Part shown: positions 12,150-24,012 of the stretch, piece after piece
Position numbering within the stretch: position 1 is the first letter of the stretch
How the letters are laid out: each line of letters begins with the position of its first letter
Assembly (NCBI GenBank): GCA_947034895.1
Contig: OX344764.1
Span: forward strand, 8,060,001 to 8,124,000
Origin: Rhytidiadelphus loreus
Lineage: Eukaryota; Streptophyta; Bryopsida; Hypnales; Hylocomiaceae
Reading direction: 5' to 3'
DNA: 64,000 nt
Translations under genes and position numbers: made by a program
Notes under the pieces: model-generated
What the model was told of the DNA's origin: nothing
The model's database searches: none
The model's input: only the letters and a program-made list of their open reading frames with translations

Positions 12150-12300
12150 TGGTAGCTAGAGTTTCAAAACCCTAAAGAAGTGATGGCTAGGGTTTCAAAA
12201 CCCTAAAGAAATGATGGCTAGGGCTCCAAAACTCTAAAAAAGTGGTGATTAGGTTTGAAAATCCAAAAAAAGAATTGGCTAGGATTTCAAAATTTTAAAC
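12150..12300. repeat. Tandem 31-33 bp repeat with telobox-like AAACCCTAAA
   Basis: Five units with consensus GTGATGGCTAGGGTTTCAAAACCCTAAAGAA decay from left to right. Each good unit has a palindromic core, TAGGGTTTCAAAACCCTA, in which both strands carry the plant telobox (AAACCCTA). Confidence 0.8.
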
Positions 12301-14597
12301 AATGACTTATCCATATTTTTTTTGGATTGCCCATATTTTTCTTGGGCTATCCAAAAATAAAAAAATGTCATTCCCATGAAAATATGACTAGAAATATGAC
12401 TCAACGTTTTCCAAACATGTTCTTTACATTCTCTATGAAATGCTTTGGTGTTCCCAATGGGCGTATAACATACGCTTGTGAAGTACAAGGCCCCCTAAAA
12501 GACTAGTAGTCATATTTGTAGTCATATTTCTCCCAAAGGTTTTGGAATTCAAGAATATGACTGTGTGCAGTCGCCAGTCATCCTTAGTCATATTTCTACA
12601 CTCATAAAACACCGCTATTATAGCTCCCACTGTTCACGAGACTCTATGATCACTTTTAGGAACACCTGTTTTCATCACTTTGAAAATTTGTAGTTTATTC
12701 ATATGGTGTCCAAAAAATGCATTCTTTAGACAATCTAAAATCCCCTTTTCACTATTCCTACATGACGCCCCCTCCAAAAAAAAAATGGGGGAACCATGTT
12801 GAATTGCTTATTTGTGTGTGATTTTAGGTGTAGGTACCTTATGATAGTAGAGTGTGTTTGTAGTAACTGATTGATGGTATTGAGGCAAGCGTCTTAGGAG
12901 TGGGAGACTTTCTGTTGTTTTTCATCACTTATTAGGCGGTAGACAGTTGAGGGTTTTGGGAGTGTCAAAGCCGGGAGCATGATTTCAGGAGGTCACTACA
13001 ATTTTTCTTCTTAGTTCAGCCCTTTCACTATTCATGACAGTCCAATTTTTTGAAGCAATGACCTACTTTAAAAGAACAATCAGCTCTTATTCACAGAGTA
13101 ATTATAAATAGGGACGTGATTTCATACATCATTCTTCCAATCGACTCTTTCAACCTAAATCAGAAAAAAAAATCCAAACCTACTTACTTTTGGAACATTA
13201 AACAATATTGGATTCTTCAGTTGCACCCAGCCCATTTCAAATTTTGAATCTTAACTCGTGTTGTTGTCAGTACAGTTGGAGGACCTATCTTGAACTTGAA
13301 CTTGGTGGAATCCTTGAAGAAGTGTCCCCCCATGCTTGACTGTGCAAGAAGCAAGCTTGCGTTGGAAGAATGATGTTAAGATAAGGCTGCCCATAACCGA
13401 TCAAATAAGCATCTGTGGGACATATGGGGAATAGTTGAGTGGAATGGAAATTTTTCCTGTGTAGGAACGTAGAAAATACTGTGATTGCAAAATTTTCAGA
13501 ATTTTATTTGCAAAACTGAAATTTCTGTGAATTTTAGAAGGCATAAAGTGTTCCTGACCCATATCCAACATTTAGAGTTATGCAATTCCAATCATAGACA
13601 AGATTACTTCCTGCTCATGTGTACAAATTTCAAAATAAACACATGGCATGTAATAATTGTTCCTTGCCGCCTTATATATTGTGCTCGTGATTAAATCTGG
13701 GAGTCCACAAAAACAGTTTACTTGGTTGGAATTAGATTACCTCTACATGTTGGAGACTCATCCCTGGTCGGGAATGGGTGATTCTACCTTAGTATGAAAT
13801 CAAACCAGTTTTAAGAAATAAAACTATATAGTTGTGTCTTACATGCACGAAGTCAAAATGTAGACGCATGAACTTACAGAGAAGTTAGATAATAAAAAAG
13901 ACAGCCTTGGTTCCTTCAAGTTAAATGCACGTTCAAGTAGAATTTAAACTTGCTAATCACTGCACAGACAAAATCCTTCCTTACAATTTTCTAGAAACTG
14001 TCTTGCATGCTCTGAAACTTAGCATGGTTACTAAATGCTATCAATGTCAAGATTCATTTCCAAAAAATAGAGCGCAAACAAGGTTTCCTCTTACAAATTT
14101 TCTTTCCAAATTGTGAAGGTAACAACAAGGCTAAAATCTTCTTGTCAAAAAAACCTTTATTACAGCTCTTCACCACACCACCGACACTGACAATGTGCGG
14201 TGATTGTGAGGTGGCACAAAATCACATTCCCATTGTTGTGATCCCTAATTATTTGGATGAATGTACTTTCTGTTGCGAGATGAAGAGTTGTCCAACTAGT
14301 ACACAACTAGGGTGTTCAAGGTTGTGTTCGTTGTGCATGTTAGGTTTCGCTTAGTCTATGGTAGGAATAACCAATAACAATTACCCTCCCTCTAATGGTA
14401 AAGTAGGTTGTCTTGAAACCAACATCTACGGCTCCTTCTTCCCGCCTTTCAATGTCTTGAATGACAATAATTGACTCTGAAAATGATCATGAAAAGATTT
14501 GATTTTGCTTGCATTTGCTTGTCTCACACTTGATTAGGAACAAGTTCCAAAGGTTTTCAACATGTTTTGGATTGGAATTTTGTACTTCGTCCAATTA
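12301..14597. other. Gene-free AT-rich stretch with fragments of dispersed repeats
   Basis: No gene is supported. About 13475-13640 is a diverged copy of 55415-55580 in the same orientation, sharing blocks such as AAACTGAAATT, TGAATTTT.GRAGGCA.AAAGTGT and TCAT..ACA near a TTCCTGCTCAT motif. Other stretches look like decayed transposon sequence without recognisable ends. Confidence 0.5.
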
Positions 14598-14889
14598 ACT
14601 AAGGTAGTATGCTCTAAAAGCGCTCGCCTTCTTCAAACTGTCCCTATTTTGAGGTGAAGAATGGAGATAGGGTGATCCTTAAATGGACCACTGTAGCAAT
14701 TAAATGCATTGAGAAAAAATTATTTTTCTATTGCAAGAGTCAATCACTGCCTTTGATTTCCACACATCTCTTTAGAAATTGCAAGTGGACGGATTTTGGG
14801 AGACCTATGGTCACAAATAGGTGCCTATGCCCTGAATCTTTGAAAATTTATAAGTAATTCAAAAATGCTTGTAAAAATACAAAACCACT
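14598..14889 (-). mobile_element. Truncated copy of the inverted-repeat element seen complete at 24013-24430
   Basis: The end CTAAGGTAGTATGCTCTAAA and the interior (AATGGAGATAGGGTGATC onward) match the reverse complement of 24125-24430 at high identity. Homology stops at 14889, close to another MITE, so the far terminus has been lost. Confidence 0.8.
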
Positions 14890-14905
14890 TGTGTTAGTTT
14901 ATATT

Positions 14906-15150
14906 ATGGTCAATTTCATTAAAATGACGGTATTCCATTAAAATGGCACAAAATGAAACCACTGAAAGAATGAAAACAATGGAAAGATTGTCCGAGGGGA
15001 GTGGAAATGTGTGAACTAGGAGTGATTTGAATGTTCTAGGCATAAAATTGACACATGATTGACCCTATCGCGACACACTTATTCCCTTTTGTAGAAGATA
15101 TTCCATTAAAATGGTGTGGGAAATACCGCCATTTTAACAAAATTGACCAT
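14906..15150. mobile_element. MITE with ATGGTCAATTT ends, copy 1 (245 bp)
   Basis: The ends ATGGTCAATTTCATTAAAAT and, reversed, ATGGTCAATTTTGTTAAAAT match at 18 of 20. A second copy (56703-56948) is about 90% identical over the full length. Non-coding; superfamily not assigned. Confidence 0.85.
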
Positions 15151-15852
15151 ATATCAAGTTTATAGTTGGAGATTTGTTCAATCAATGAAACTTGCGCCTA
15201 ATTTAAGGGTAAGATTTGCCTAATTCTCATAATGTGCATCATTATTTGCATTCGTTTGTCTCTTCTTATCCCTTTTACATGAATGCAATTGCTTTTTGTA
15301 CTGTTTTTTCTTGCAGTAATTTCTTTTTAATTATTCTACATTGCTCGCATTAGTTTGGACGATGACAAGAGCATAATGCGCGCTGCAGCGTTTCTCAAGA
15401 AGTACCCAAATATGTGGAGTTTCTTACAGACATCTGGAGTCTTCCTTAGTTTCTCCACCATGGGGTGCACCTGCTTACATGTGTGTAGATAAATTTGAGC
15501 TTCACAGTCACGATGATTCAGCCGTTGGACGGGTAGCTACTACATACATTCCTTTTGAAGCACTTGAATCCTTCCTGATCTTAGGTGCACCTAAATCTTT
15601 CTTATCTGAATGATCTGTTGTTTGTTTTCTATGCTTCTGAGTTCTTTAGCTGTACGATAATAGCTTGATTGGCGCCTATTCAATTCAAAAAATACTGCAT
15701 GAGAGAAAGAAACATCGTTGAAAGAATGCACATCGATCACTCTTTTTCCCTCCTCATATGGCTACAAGGAAGCCATCATCACTTCGCTTATGCATGATGC
15801 ATGTTTTTTGAATCTTCAGGTTTCAGCTTTCTCAAACAGCGATATAGTTAGC
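15151..15852. other. Gene-free stretch between MITEs
   Basis: No coding region, RNA gene or clear repeat boundary is seen. The 64-codon frame at 15718-15912 runs into the MITE that starts at 15853 and resembles no known protein. Confidence 0.5.
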
Positions 15853-17146
15853 TATAAGGTAAATCAGCCCATTGTGGACAGAATTTGGAGTGTGCCCTCA
15901 TGCCATTACTGAAATTTTCCAAAATTTTTCCCACACAGATAATTGTGAGAAATAGTGAGAGCAATTGAAATTTTATTTTTCAGACAAAGTGTGAATTAGT
16001 AATGTATTTCTGAAGTGATCTTCCAAACACAGTCTATAGGATGCCCCAAAACGAACAAAAAGTGTACCCAATATGCTTATCTTAACCACCTAAAGTGGTC
16101 ACAACAATTTCTAATGTAGAATGCCATGAAAAGTAACTTCTGACAATGATTTAGAGCATCCCCACGGCAAGGCACTAAAGGCAACCAACACGAGGAGTTG
16201 GCTTCCTACCGTGGGGCAAACTTGTAGTTAATACATTATCAATTAAAATTGAGTTTTAGATGAGAGGAAGAGTTCATTATATATACATGAGGTAGTAGGA
16301 TGTAGAACAACCCATGTGGGATAATGTAAATTAGAATTAGTAGGGACTCAACCACTCATAGTTAAATCAAATGTAGGTTTTGTTTCTTAATAGATTTTCA
16401 AACCTCATTTAGGCATAGTAGAAAAAAAAATTCAAAACACTTTGAACTAAGAGAAGTTGGTTAATGAAGAAAAATTTCATTTCCAAAAATTCGTTTAAGA
16501 TTTAGAATCTCCGATCAAAAGTTATAGACAAATTTGAGAGGGTTGGAAGGGAAATATTTTTTACAATTTCAAACCTCCTCTCTCAAATCTGTCCATATAT
16601 TTTAATTGGATGTTCTAAATCTCAAACGGATTTTTGGAAATGAAAGTTATCTTCATTTATCAACTTTTCTTAGTTCAAAGTGTTTTGAAAAAAAAAATTC
16701 TACCATGCCTAAATGAGGTTTGAAATTCTATTGAAATACAAAACCTACTTTTGACTTAACTATGAGTAGTTGAGCTCTTGCTAATTCTAATTTACATTAT
16801 CCCACATGCGTTGTTCTACATCCTACCACTTCATATGTATATAAAGAGTTTCTCTACTCAATTTTAATCTCAAGGTAAGATGGAGATATTTTTCAACAAA
16901 TGTGGGATGGTTGGTAGATTTAATTCTCTTATTTAATTGAAAGCAATTTTTTGTGATTTGGTGTGCTTGTTTGACGAGTTTGCCGTAGGAATGCTCTTAC
17001 ACTGGAGAAGTTAGGTGTTCCTAATGCGATCACTAATCACTCCATGAGCGTCAAGTTAGATATTGATTGTGGTTTGAGAAACCGTTATGGGGCCATGAGG
17101 TGTCCACTATGGGCGATTTGACTGTAATGGGCTGTTTTACCTTATA
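15853..17146. mobile_element. MITE of the ATAAGGTA family, copy B, interrupted by a PIF/Harbinger-type element
   Basis: The left end TATAAGGTAAATCAGCCCAT pairs with the right end (reverse complement TATAAGGTAAAACAGCCCAT, ending near 17146) at 19 of 20. Without the 843-bp insertion at 16154-16996 the element would be about 450 bp, close to copy A at 9639-10187, with which it shares interior blocks. Confidence 0.8.
16154..16996. mobile_element. PIF/Harbinger (Tourist-like) element, 843 bp, TSD TTA
   Basis: The ends GAGCATCCCCACGGCAA and, reversed, GAGCATTCCTACGGCAA match at 15 of 17. TTA on both sides (16151-16153 and 16997-16999) is the 3-bp duplication typical of PIF/Harbinger insertions. 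The arms extend inward for about 400 bases as one long imperfect inverted repeat, so the whole element could fold back. No transposase is encoded. Confidence 0.88.
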
Positions 17147-17310
17147 TATCCCCGAAAGTGGTTTTTTCCACGACCTTGATCAGCTGGCGGAACTGTCCTG
17201 GCTTGCAAGTCCTCCACTTGCAGGCGAGGTAAGCAATACACCAAGGCATACTGAAGTGTCGTCAGTGTCATTTTACTTTTGAAACAAATTGTCGGAGCAT
17301 TTCGCAGCTA

Positions 17311-17630
17311 TATAAGGTAGGAGGTCCATAAACCGCTCATCTAAGAGCTGAAGCTGACTTTTGGGGAGGTAGAACTTCTTAAAATATTTTTCAGTAAATT
17401 TTCCTTGAAAGGCAAGAGAAATTGGCATCTAATCCAAGTTGTTTCATATTTTTTGAAGCTTTGTAGAATTAGTTATGAATTTCTGAAGTTGCAGAAAAGT
17501 GCATTTTTGTGGGCTCTAAAACCGACCACCTCCTCAAATGCACACCACTTGTACATTGAGAAGTGCAAAATGTACCTCTAGAGCCTGATTGGTTTTAGAA
17601 CCTGCTCCATTTTAGGACCTCCTACCTTAT
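17311..17630. mobile_element. MITE of the ATAAGGTA family, copy C (320 bp)
   Basis: The ends TATAAGGTAGGAGGTCC and, reversed, ATAAGGTAGGAGGTCC are nearly identical. The outermost bases match copies A and B; the interior is only distantly similar. It lies 164 bases after copy B. Confidence 0.75.
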
Positions 17631-17959
17631 GTATGTACAGTCCCTGCTTTGTTGTTTCGCTTTCTAAATGCACCATGCTTCAATTGATAACTAATATTAG
17701 TACAAAAGGGGTGTTTTAATGACATTTTAAATGACATTTGGATGTCATTTAAAATGTCATTTTTTTGATGTCACTAAGACACAGAGGTTTAAATGACATT
17801 TTGAATATGTCATTAAAACATGTTTGTGGTGTACATCTTAAAATTTTAAAATCTATGTATAATGAGGATTTTTTGTAATTCAAAATCAATTCAACATTTA
17901 ATTGAGGTTTAGAAATTCTACACAATATTGTAGATCATAACTTCAAATTTTTTTTCAAA

Positions 17960-18440
17960 AAAATAGATCTTCATATCTGAATTCTCTGCAAGAAGTAGAT
18001 TTCAATTTCAAAACATGTTGCGAGTGTGAACATTTATCAGTTTAGATTGTCACAACGCCAAAGATTTTAATTTCAGAATTCTTCTCAGATGTAGATTCCT
18101 GGAAATTTTGAACTGTAGATTCTGATCTCTAGCATCGTAGATTTTAATACTAGAATGTCTTTAATTTGTAGATTAGGAATTTAATAATCCTTTTCCAATG
18201 TAGATGTTAGTATCAAAAATTGACACATGATTTGGAAGTTTCTGAAATCTTGAAAATTTGTAGATTATTTCCCTAGAATAATTTATATCAATTTGTAGAC
18301 TCTGCAAATGAAAAAAATAGGATTCTTGGTAGATGTCATTATCCCAGAGAAGGAACATAACACAACCCAAAATCTACAAATGGATGGAATACTAATATAC
18401 AAAATCCTTTCTACAAATTTTCCCACCTACAAAATCTAAA
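17960..18440 (+). repeat. Left subterminal repeat region (GTAGAT motifs)
   Basis: At least eight GTAGAT motifs, most within TTGTAGATT- or TGTAGATT-like contexts, lie on the plus strand within about 400 bases; a few are inverted near 18370 and 18424. The same motif inverted fills the right end of the element. Confidence 0.75.
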
Positions 18441-19278
18441 CTAACAGGTCCAGAGGTATGGAAGCTGAGGAGGGCTTCGATTTCCTTCAACTGGCTCCCT
18501 ACCAATCTGACACAACTTTGACGCTTCCCCGTTCGAGTCTTTCCGCCCCAATATCCTCTGCACTCCTAGCAACCTGCAAACAAAAAATAAAAATGTCAAA
18601 AAAACTCCTTTCTTTAGATACATAACCAGTTTTCTTGCTGCCCTCCTCTGAAGAGTCTCCACTACAGGAAACTTCTCAAAATCAGTTAATAAAGAAAATC
18701 CATTCGCACGAAACTTACATAACAAGTCTCTCAAAAACTCCAATCTTAAAGAATGAGACACTTATGGTGAGCTCGAAATCACAGAAAACAAACAGGATGG
18801 TTTAAAGATCTTGGAAGTTGTTGCGCAAAATGGTAAGAAGAAATAATTTGCGAGGATGGAGAAGAAGATGCAAAATGGTACTTGATGAGCTTGCTTGTTG
18901 GAGAGACGGAAGCTTGAGAAGACGGAACGTCGATGGAGTCTAACAGAGTCATTCATCCAATATTGCCTTATCTTTCACAAGGATCCAATTCACCCCAAAC
19001 AAATGCAATCTCAGGGTTCATAATTAATGCAGAATAGTTGCTCGTTGACATTCCCTTTCCATGCACAGACACCACATGGTTGTAGTCCACCAACAACCAA
19101 TTTAACATGCTCCGGAGCATCACCCTGCGCTAGGGAACTCCCTAGTACTATTAAATACTAAGTTGTTGGTGTAGGAAGAAGAGATCACATTAAAAATGCA
19201 TAACCAAATCACAAAGAAATATGGTATACAAATTACATGAATTGAAGCAATAAGAAAGGCTACCTGCATCAGAGCAAC
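18441..19278 (-). other. Left interior of the CACTA-like element, possible exons not resolved
   Basis: Two open stretches on the minus strand (18441-18761 and 18762-18956) could be parts of a decayed or spliced gene; one encodes a basic stretch with ETLQRRAARKLVMYLKKG. I could not join them in frame or recognise a family. No repeat was seen here. Confidence 0.3.
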
Positions 19279-21198
19279 TCACTCCACTTCACTTTTCCAT
19301 TCCGCTGCAGTTTCAGCTATTTCCTTCACTTTTTCATTAGCTGGAAGGATGCCATGTTTTTCTTTCTATCAACAACTCCACTTTTATGTTAGTGCATTGT
19401 TAATCGACAATCATAATTATCATTATAATGAAGCAAGGTGTCCATCATTACACTATAGAAAAAGAAAATCATTACACTACAGCATTAAGAAACTCACATA
19501 TTGGTGCTTGATTTGGACAAATCCTCCACGCCCAGCACGGGTTTCTGTCTCCACTTTCCCTCTTGTCTCTTTCAGTCTTCTTGACTTCTCCATAAAACTA
19601 GGATTTTTCATCATTTTCTTGACATCTTTCTTCTCCTGTGGTGTCAAATTCTTGTTTTCACATTTCACCATGCTCACTACTCTATATTTCCTTGTTCTTA
19701 TAATTTGATTCAATTTAATCTTTGCCCAATCATTTGTCCACTCCCCAGAGAATGTTGTTCGAGCTGCATCAATGATTAATTGGTATGCCTTTCCTGGCAC
19801 CGATGCATTTTCAATGCCAAGAGGAAAAATGTTTCGTACTTTGCAAGATAACATGTGCAATAATTCTCGATAACCTCGACCATTTGGGTTCCCAAAGACA
19901 TCTGTTTCCACTACAAACTTGTTGTTTTCATCTTTACATGGTTTTCCAGCTCTTCTAAGTTGTCTCAAATAATTTGTTCTAACTTTTAGTTTTTCATGTC
20001 TTTGCTCTGAATCCAGTGATTTGAACTACAAGGAAAAAACATGTATTAGATAACAAGAATCAACCAAACTAAATACAAGCTATGAGCATCTCATTTTCAT
20101 TCAAATAATCTATTTCTACAAATTTCCAAAGGGGAAAAAACATAATGTGCTTAAAATTTCAAAGTTTCATTCTCAAAATAGACATCTTGGAAACCTATCG
20201 TATCTATATACATTCTACATATGAGCATCAACATTTCATAGAGATAATGTATTTTTACCTGGCTTGATGTGCTTTTGTCAATGCTTGGAGGAGGTATTTT
20301 TCCTTCTTTCTTACAAGTGGAAGGTGATTTTTCAACATGAATATTCATGGTCACCTCTTCTAATGGCATCATTTCATGTTCTACCAAAACGATATCTTCG
20401 TTTATAGTATATGTAGTTACTTTCAAATTCATTTTTCCACCGTGACCACTTGCCGCTTCTTCTCCATGTACATCAACAACACAATACAAATTTAACTACC
20501 ACTATTGCCATCAAATATAAATAACGTTCTTTAGGATCATCCATATCATTGTAAAAATGATAATAAAAAGAACCACCAAGGAGATAAAGAGAATACCTCA
20601 ATGATGTGGCAAATTTTCTTGCCAAATCGATCCATTGAAAATGTTTCAATATCTTCAAATTTGTGAAGGCCATTCAAATTGGACACATCAACACTATACT
20701 CCGACAAAAAAAATTGTTCAATGTACATCAATACATCTCGTACAACAGCCGCATAATGCACCTCTTTTCTATAGATTTTAGCATATACTTCCACGATTTT
20801 CCCTGCCAACACAATTGCGTTTCATTAATTTATACTTTTCAAATTCAAAACAAGCTATTGCAAGTATATCCAAGACCACATTTTCTACTATCATACCCAT
20901 TTTTGAGTCGCTAAACTGCTCAAAATGAATTTGTGACTTCCCATAAGCTGCCATCATGTAACACTTGTAATCTCTCTAGAAATCTTTAACACTGCACATA
21001 TCAACAACAAATAATTAATCAATTACACCAAACAATAAAAAAAAATTCATAAATTTAACATATTATGGATTTGTTTTCATACCTGAAATTCAATGCTTGA
21101 ATTGCCATTGTTGTCACTGTTTTCAAACACAACTCTGTGTTTTCAGCATTTGCAATCTTTTCGAGCGTTTTAAGGAAAATCTCCACTTGAGTACTCAT
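19279..21198 (-). pseudogene. CACTA-internal six-exon gene, one in-frame TAG (possible transposase-associated protein)
   Basis: Exons on the minus strand: 21083-21198, 20897-20991, 20597-20802, 20259-20495, 19498-20025 and 19279-19365. All junctions are GT-AG and join in frame, giving 423 codons with TGA at the end. The only defect is TAG at 20976-20978 (exon 2, between DF and RDYK). The start (MSTQVEIFLKTLEKIANAEN) is the first ATG. The C-terminal half is basic, with SRRLKETRGKVETETRAGRG, loosely like the end of the Ptta/En/Spm accessory domain (PF03004) of plant CACTA ORFs; this is a weak match made by eye. The position within subterminal repeats supports an element-encoded role. The intact splice pattern suggests recent inactivation. 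A host gene fragment is the alternative. Confidence 0.6.
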
Positions 21199-21245
21199 GG
21201 TAAATCCTAGGACGACTCACTGCTGCTCAACTCCCCATGACCTGA
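21120..21245 (-). repeat. 126-bp duplication covering the start of the CACTA-internal gene, copy 1
   Basis: This stretch and 22863-22988 are about 95% identical in the same orientation, 1743 bases apart. It spans the start codon, 26 codons and about 47 bases upstream. Outside it the flanks are unrelated. Confidence 0.93.
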
Positions 21246-21525
21246 ACGAAACCACATATCAAATCCACAAAGCTTCTCCCAAAGGCTCTTCAAATCTTTA
21301 CCATGGAACCCCCCACTCCCCGCTCCACTTGATTTTGGATCAAAGAGACCAACCTCCTGTGTAACCCCAAATTCGGCTCCCCCATCGATCCATGGTTGGA
21401 AGTGCTTGCAAGTACGGTTACAATTACGGACAAGATTGCCCTACGGCCTCGTTCAAAATTACGGACAAGATAGAATACATATTATAAACAAACAGATTGA
21501 ATATGTAGGGTGTTGATAGCTTACA

Positions 21526-22708
21526 GTCTCATCCCAAAAGTACTCTTCTGGCCAACAGCAGACTATCAACACAGTTTTGCAATTCCTACCAAGCGATTCT
21601 TTGAGTAAAGTAGTGACCTTGCTTTGCCGAAATGGAACATATCCTTGCCCTAGTCTGAGGGCATAGACTATCTGTGAGCACATATGAGTGAGAATGGATC
21701 ACAGTATGTGGGCACGAGAGAAGAAAATCACCTATATAAGGGCTTTAAACTATAATCATGAATGTTGACTCTGGAAATGGCTGACTAAACATCAGACTAA
21801 ACACCCAAATATACACTTCCAAAAAAAGAGAAAATTCGAAATTGGGACTGACAACAAGAATGTAATGGGAGCGTCAGTTCAAGTAGCTCATACCACATTG
21901 CTACTAATTGCATGAAACAAGGATTTTAGTAAAATTAGGTTGTTTTAGAAGGTAAGATCATGGGGAGGCCTCAAAGTAAGATCGTGGAGATTACAGTGAT
22001 CTTACAAAGGCCTCACCATGAATTATAAGGAAGATTCTCTTGATAATGTTGTCAAAAAATTCTTGAACCAAACTAATCTTCTGATAACTTTGTTATGATT
22101 AGAGGCCTAATCAAAATACCGGTTGTTAAGGAGCCCAAACTTTATCGTTACGTGCCGAATAAACCACATTCATGAAAACACACCTGCTCAAGGAATGAGA
22201 GGGACTTGTTGATGACACATGCTTCCTTTCTCATTAGGCTTCCGGAGTCTGTACCAGCCTTCTTCACGCGCTCAACTCCAACTAAGTCCACCAGATTTAG
22301 CTTTCCAATAGTGAAGTCTTGATAGGCGCGTAACCTTTGCACTCTTCTTTCTAGGTAAAAAGTAAGGATGGTATGAGACCTACTCGAGAGCTGTCAGAAT
22401 TGGGCTTTTGCATCATGCCATGTTATACGGAAAGCGTCACCTTTCTTAAGAAAAAAATTCTATAAAATAAACCTGAACTGTTCAGCAAATCTGAGTTATT
22501 AAAAGTTGTAGACAAGCTTGGAAGTGCTATGTACCGGATTCAAAAAGTGATGTCCGTAAGTCCTTGATTTCTCCCCTTCAAAGAACCATCTCAACGCCTC
22601 TGCTTCAGTTTCAACTCGTACTTTAGCAAGACCTCTAACATCTGGAACGTTGTTTTCTTTAATAATCATCAAATTATCGCTTCTTTGTTGCAAAAGATCA
22701 AACAGATC
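21526..22708 (-). pseudogene. Kinesin-9-like motor domain fragment, three exons with introns, captured in the CACTA-like element
   Basis: Three blocks read on the minus strand. 22535-22708: DLFDLLQ ... ALRWFFEGEKSRTYGHHFLN, like the loop of kinesin-9 (KIF6/KIF9 type) before switch I. 22184-22350: GKLNLVDLVGVERVKKAG ... VINKSLSFLEQ, switch II with G in place of S in the usual DLAGSER and one extra residue after GSLM. 21526-21671: VPFRQSKVTTLLKESLGRNC ... WPEEYFWDET. Exon 1 ends at phase 0 but exon 2 begins with two bases, so the exon with the NxxSSRSH motif is missing. P-loop and tail are absent. Kinesin-9 proteins work with axonemes. Introns are kept, so the copy came from genomic DNA, not mRNA. 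It cannot make a working motor. Confidence 0.75.
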
Positions 22709-22862
22709 CTGGAATTTTCATTTCTCTCTCTCAATAATTAGCTACTATGCCAAGAAAATGACTGTCAACGAGGATAACAATGTCTACAGAATGTGACAGA
22801 AATAATTTTCATCAGAACATTAGGATAAACTTTGCTCATATGTTCTTAGCTGCAATACACTA

Positions 22863-22988
22863 TTTTCAAACACAACTCTGTGTTTTCAGCATTTGCAACC
22901 TTTTCGAGCGTTTTAAGGAAAATCTCCACTTGAGTACTCATGGTAAATTTTAGGACGACTCACTGCTGCTCAACTCCCCGTGACTTGA
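22863..22988 (-). repeat. 126-bp duplication of the CACTA-internal gene start, copy 2
   Basis: Same sequence as 21120-21245 with about six changes; it still holds an ATG and 26 open codons. It sits upstream of the kinesin fragment on the same strand and next to the CHMP1 pseudogene on the other side. Confidence 0.93.
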
Positions 22989-23279
22989 CCCCCCTTTGAC
23001 CTAAAATAGAGCCCAAAATTCTCCACCCCCAGACCAAATGTGTGCAGATTTGGAGAACGAGAGGCTCCACCTTGCGTGAAAATTCAAGACTTGGAGAGTC
23101 CCAGTGAGATCCGCACCTGAAGAGTGAATGCACGAACGCCGGATCCCAGTCACATCGCCCAGACAAGTGTTGGCCCGGCGTCTCATAAGTGGGAGAAGAG
23201 GGAAGCTAGCGACTAGGACGAAGCTTGCAATGCGGTCAATGATTTGTTGGTGCTGAGATGAAACGAAGAAACCGACAAC

Positions 23280-23864
23280 AAGGGAGAAGCGAAGGAAACG
23301 TCCAAGTCGCTCGTCCGCGAGTCGGAGAAGTGCGAGAAAGAGGAGAAGGCGGAAAAGCTGAAAGTGAAGTGGGAGATGGAGAAGAAAAACATGGACGGTG
23401 CCCGCATCTACTCTTAGAACGCCATCCATAAGCACAACGAGCACCTCAACTACATGCGTCTGTCTTCGCACTTGGACGCGGTCGTGGCGCAGCTCAACAC
23501 GGAGAACAAGATGCAGACGATCTCCAAGTCCATGGGCTCCATCGTCAAGGCGCTCGACAACTCGCTGGCTTTGGGGAACATGGAGAAGATCTCGCAGACC
23601 ATGGACCAATCCGAGAAGACCTTTCTGAATATGGAGGTGCAATCGCCGTTCGTGGAGACGGCTATGGTGGGAAGTACGAGCTTGTGCATGCCGGTGGATG
23701 AAGTGAATTCGCTTATCAACCAAGTCGCAGACGACTATGGTCTCGAAGTTTCGGTAGGGTTACTGCAATTGGGAGCCACTTCTGTTCTTGTGAAGGAGCC
23801 TCCCGTCGAAAGCGCGGAGGATGACTTGAGACGCAGGTTGGCTGATCTTCAAAGCAGAGGATAA
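23280..23864 (+). pseudogene. CHMP1-like (ESCRT-III) pseudogene, intronless, one in-frame TAG
   Basis: One frame from about 23280 to the stop at 23862-23864 reads as CHMP1: [34 protein letters not shown], the conserved [12 protein letters not shown] and the C-terminal MIM-like [18 protein letters not shown] at 23415-23417 splits it where relatives have Glu or Gln before NAI. The first 25 or so residues of CHMP1 are not recognisable, and several conserved residues differ. CHMP1 is a small ESCRT-III subunit that helps form multivesicular bodies. No introns are seen and the base composition is much richer in G and C than the flanks, suggesting transfer from a host gene into the element. A shorter protein from ATG 23454 (136 residues, without the N-terminal helix) is possible but would not be a normal ESCRT-III subunit. 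Confidence 0.88.
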
Positions 23865-24012
23865 GGGACACAACGTTCGTGGATTCCTTTTTTTTAGGTT
23901 TCGTTTACAACAATCGGACAGTCTCATTCCCAATGCCCCGTCGAAATTTAGGATTTGATGTGAAAAGTGAACCCCAGTTGTGGTGTTACACAGCTTGCGT
24001 ATGTACTGTAGT

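Noticed and set aside
23001..23723. 240-codon minus-strand frame opposite CHMP1
   Set aside because: A shadow of the G+C-rich CHMP1 sequence; His/Leu/Arg-rich with no family resemblance.
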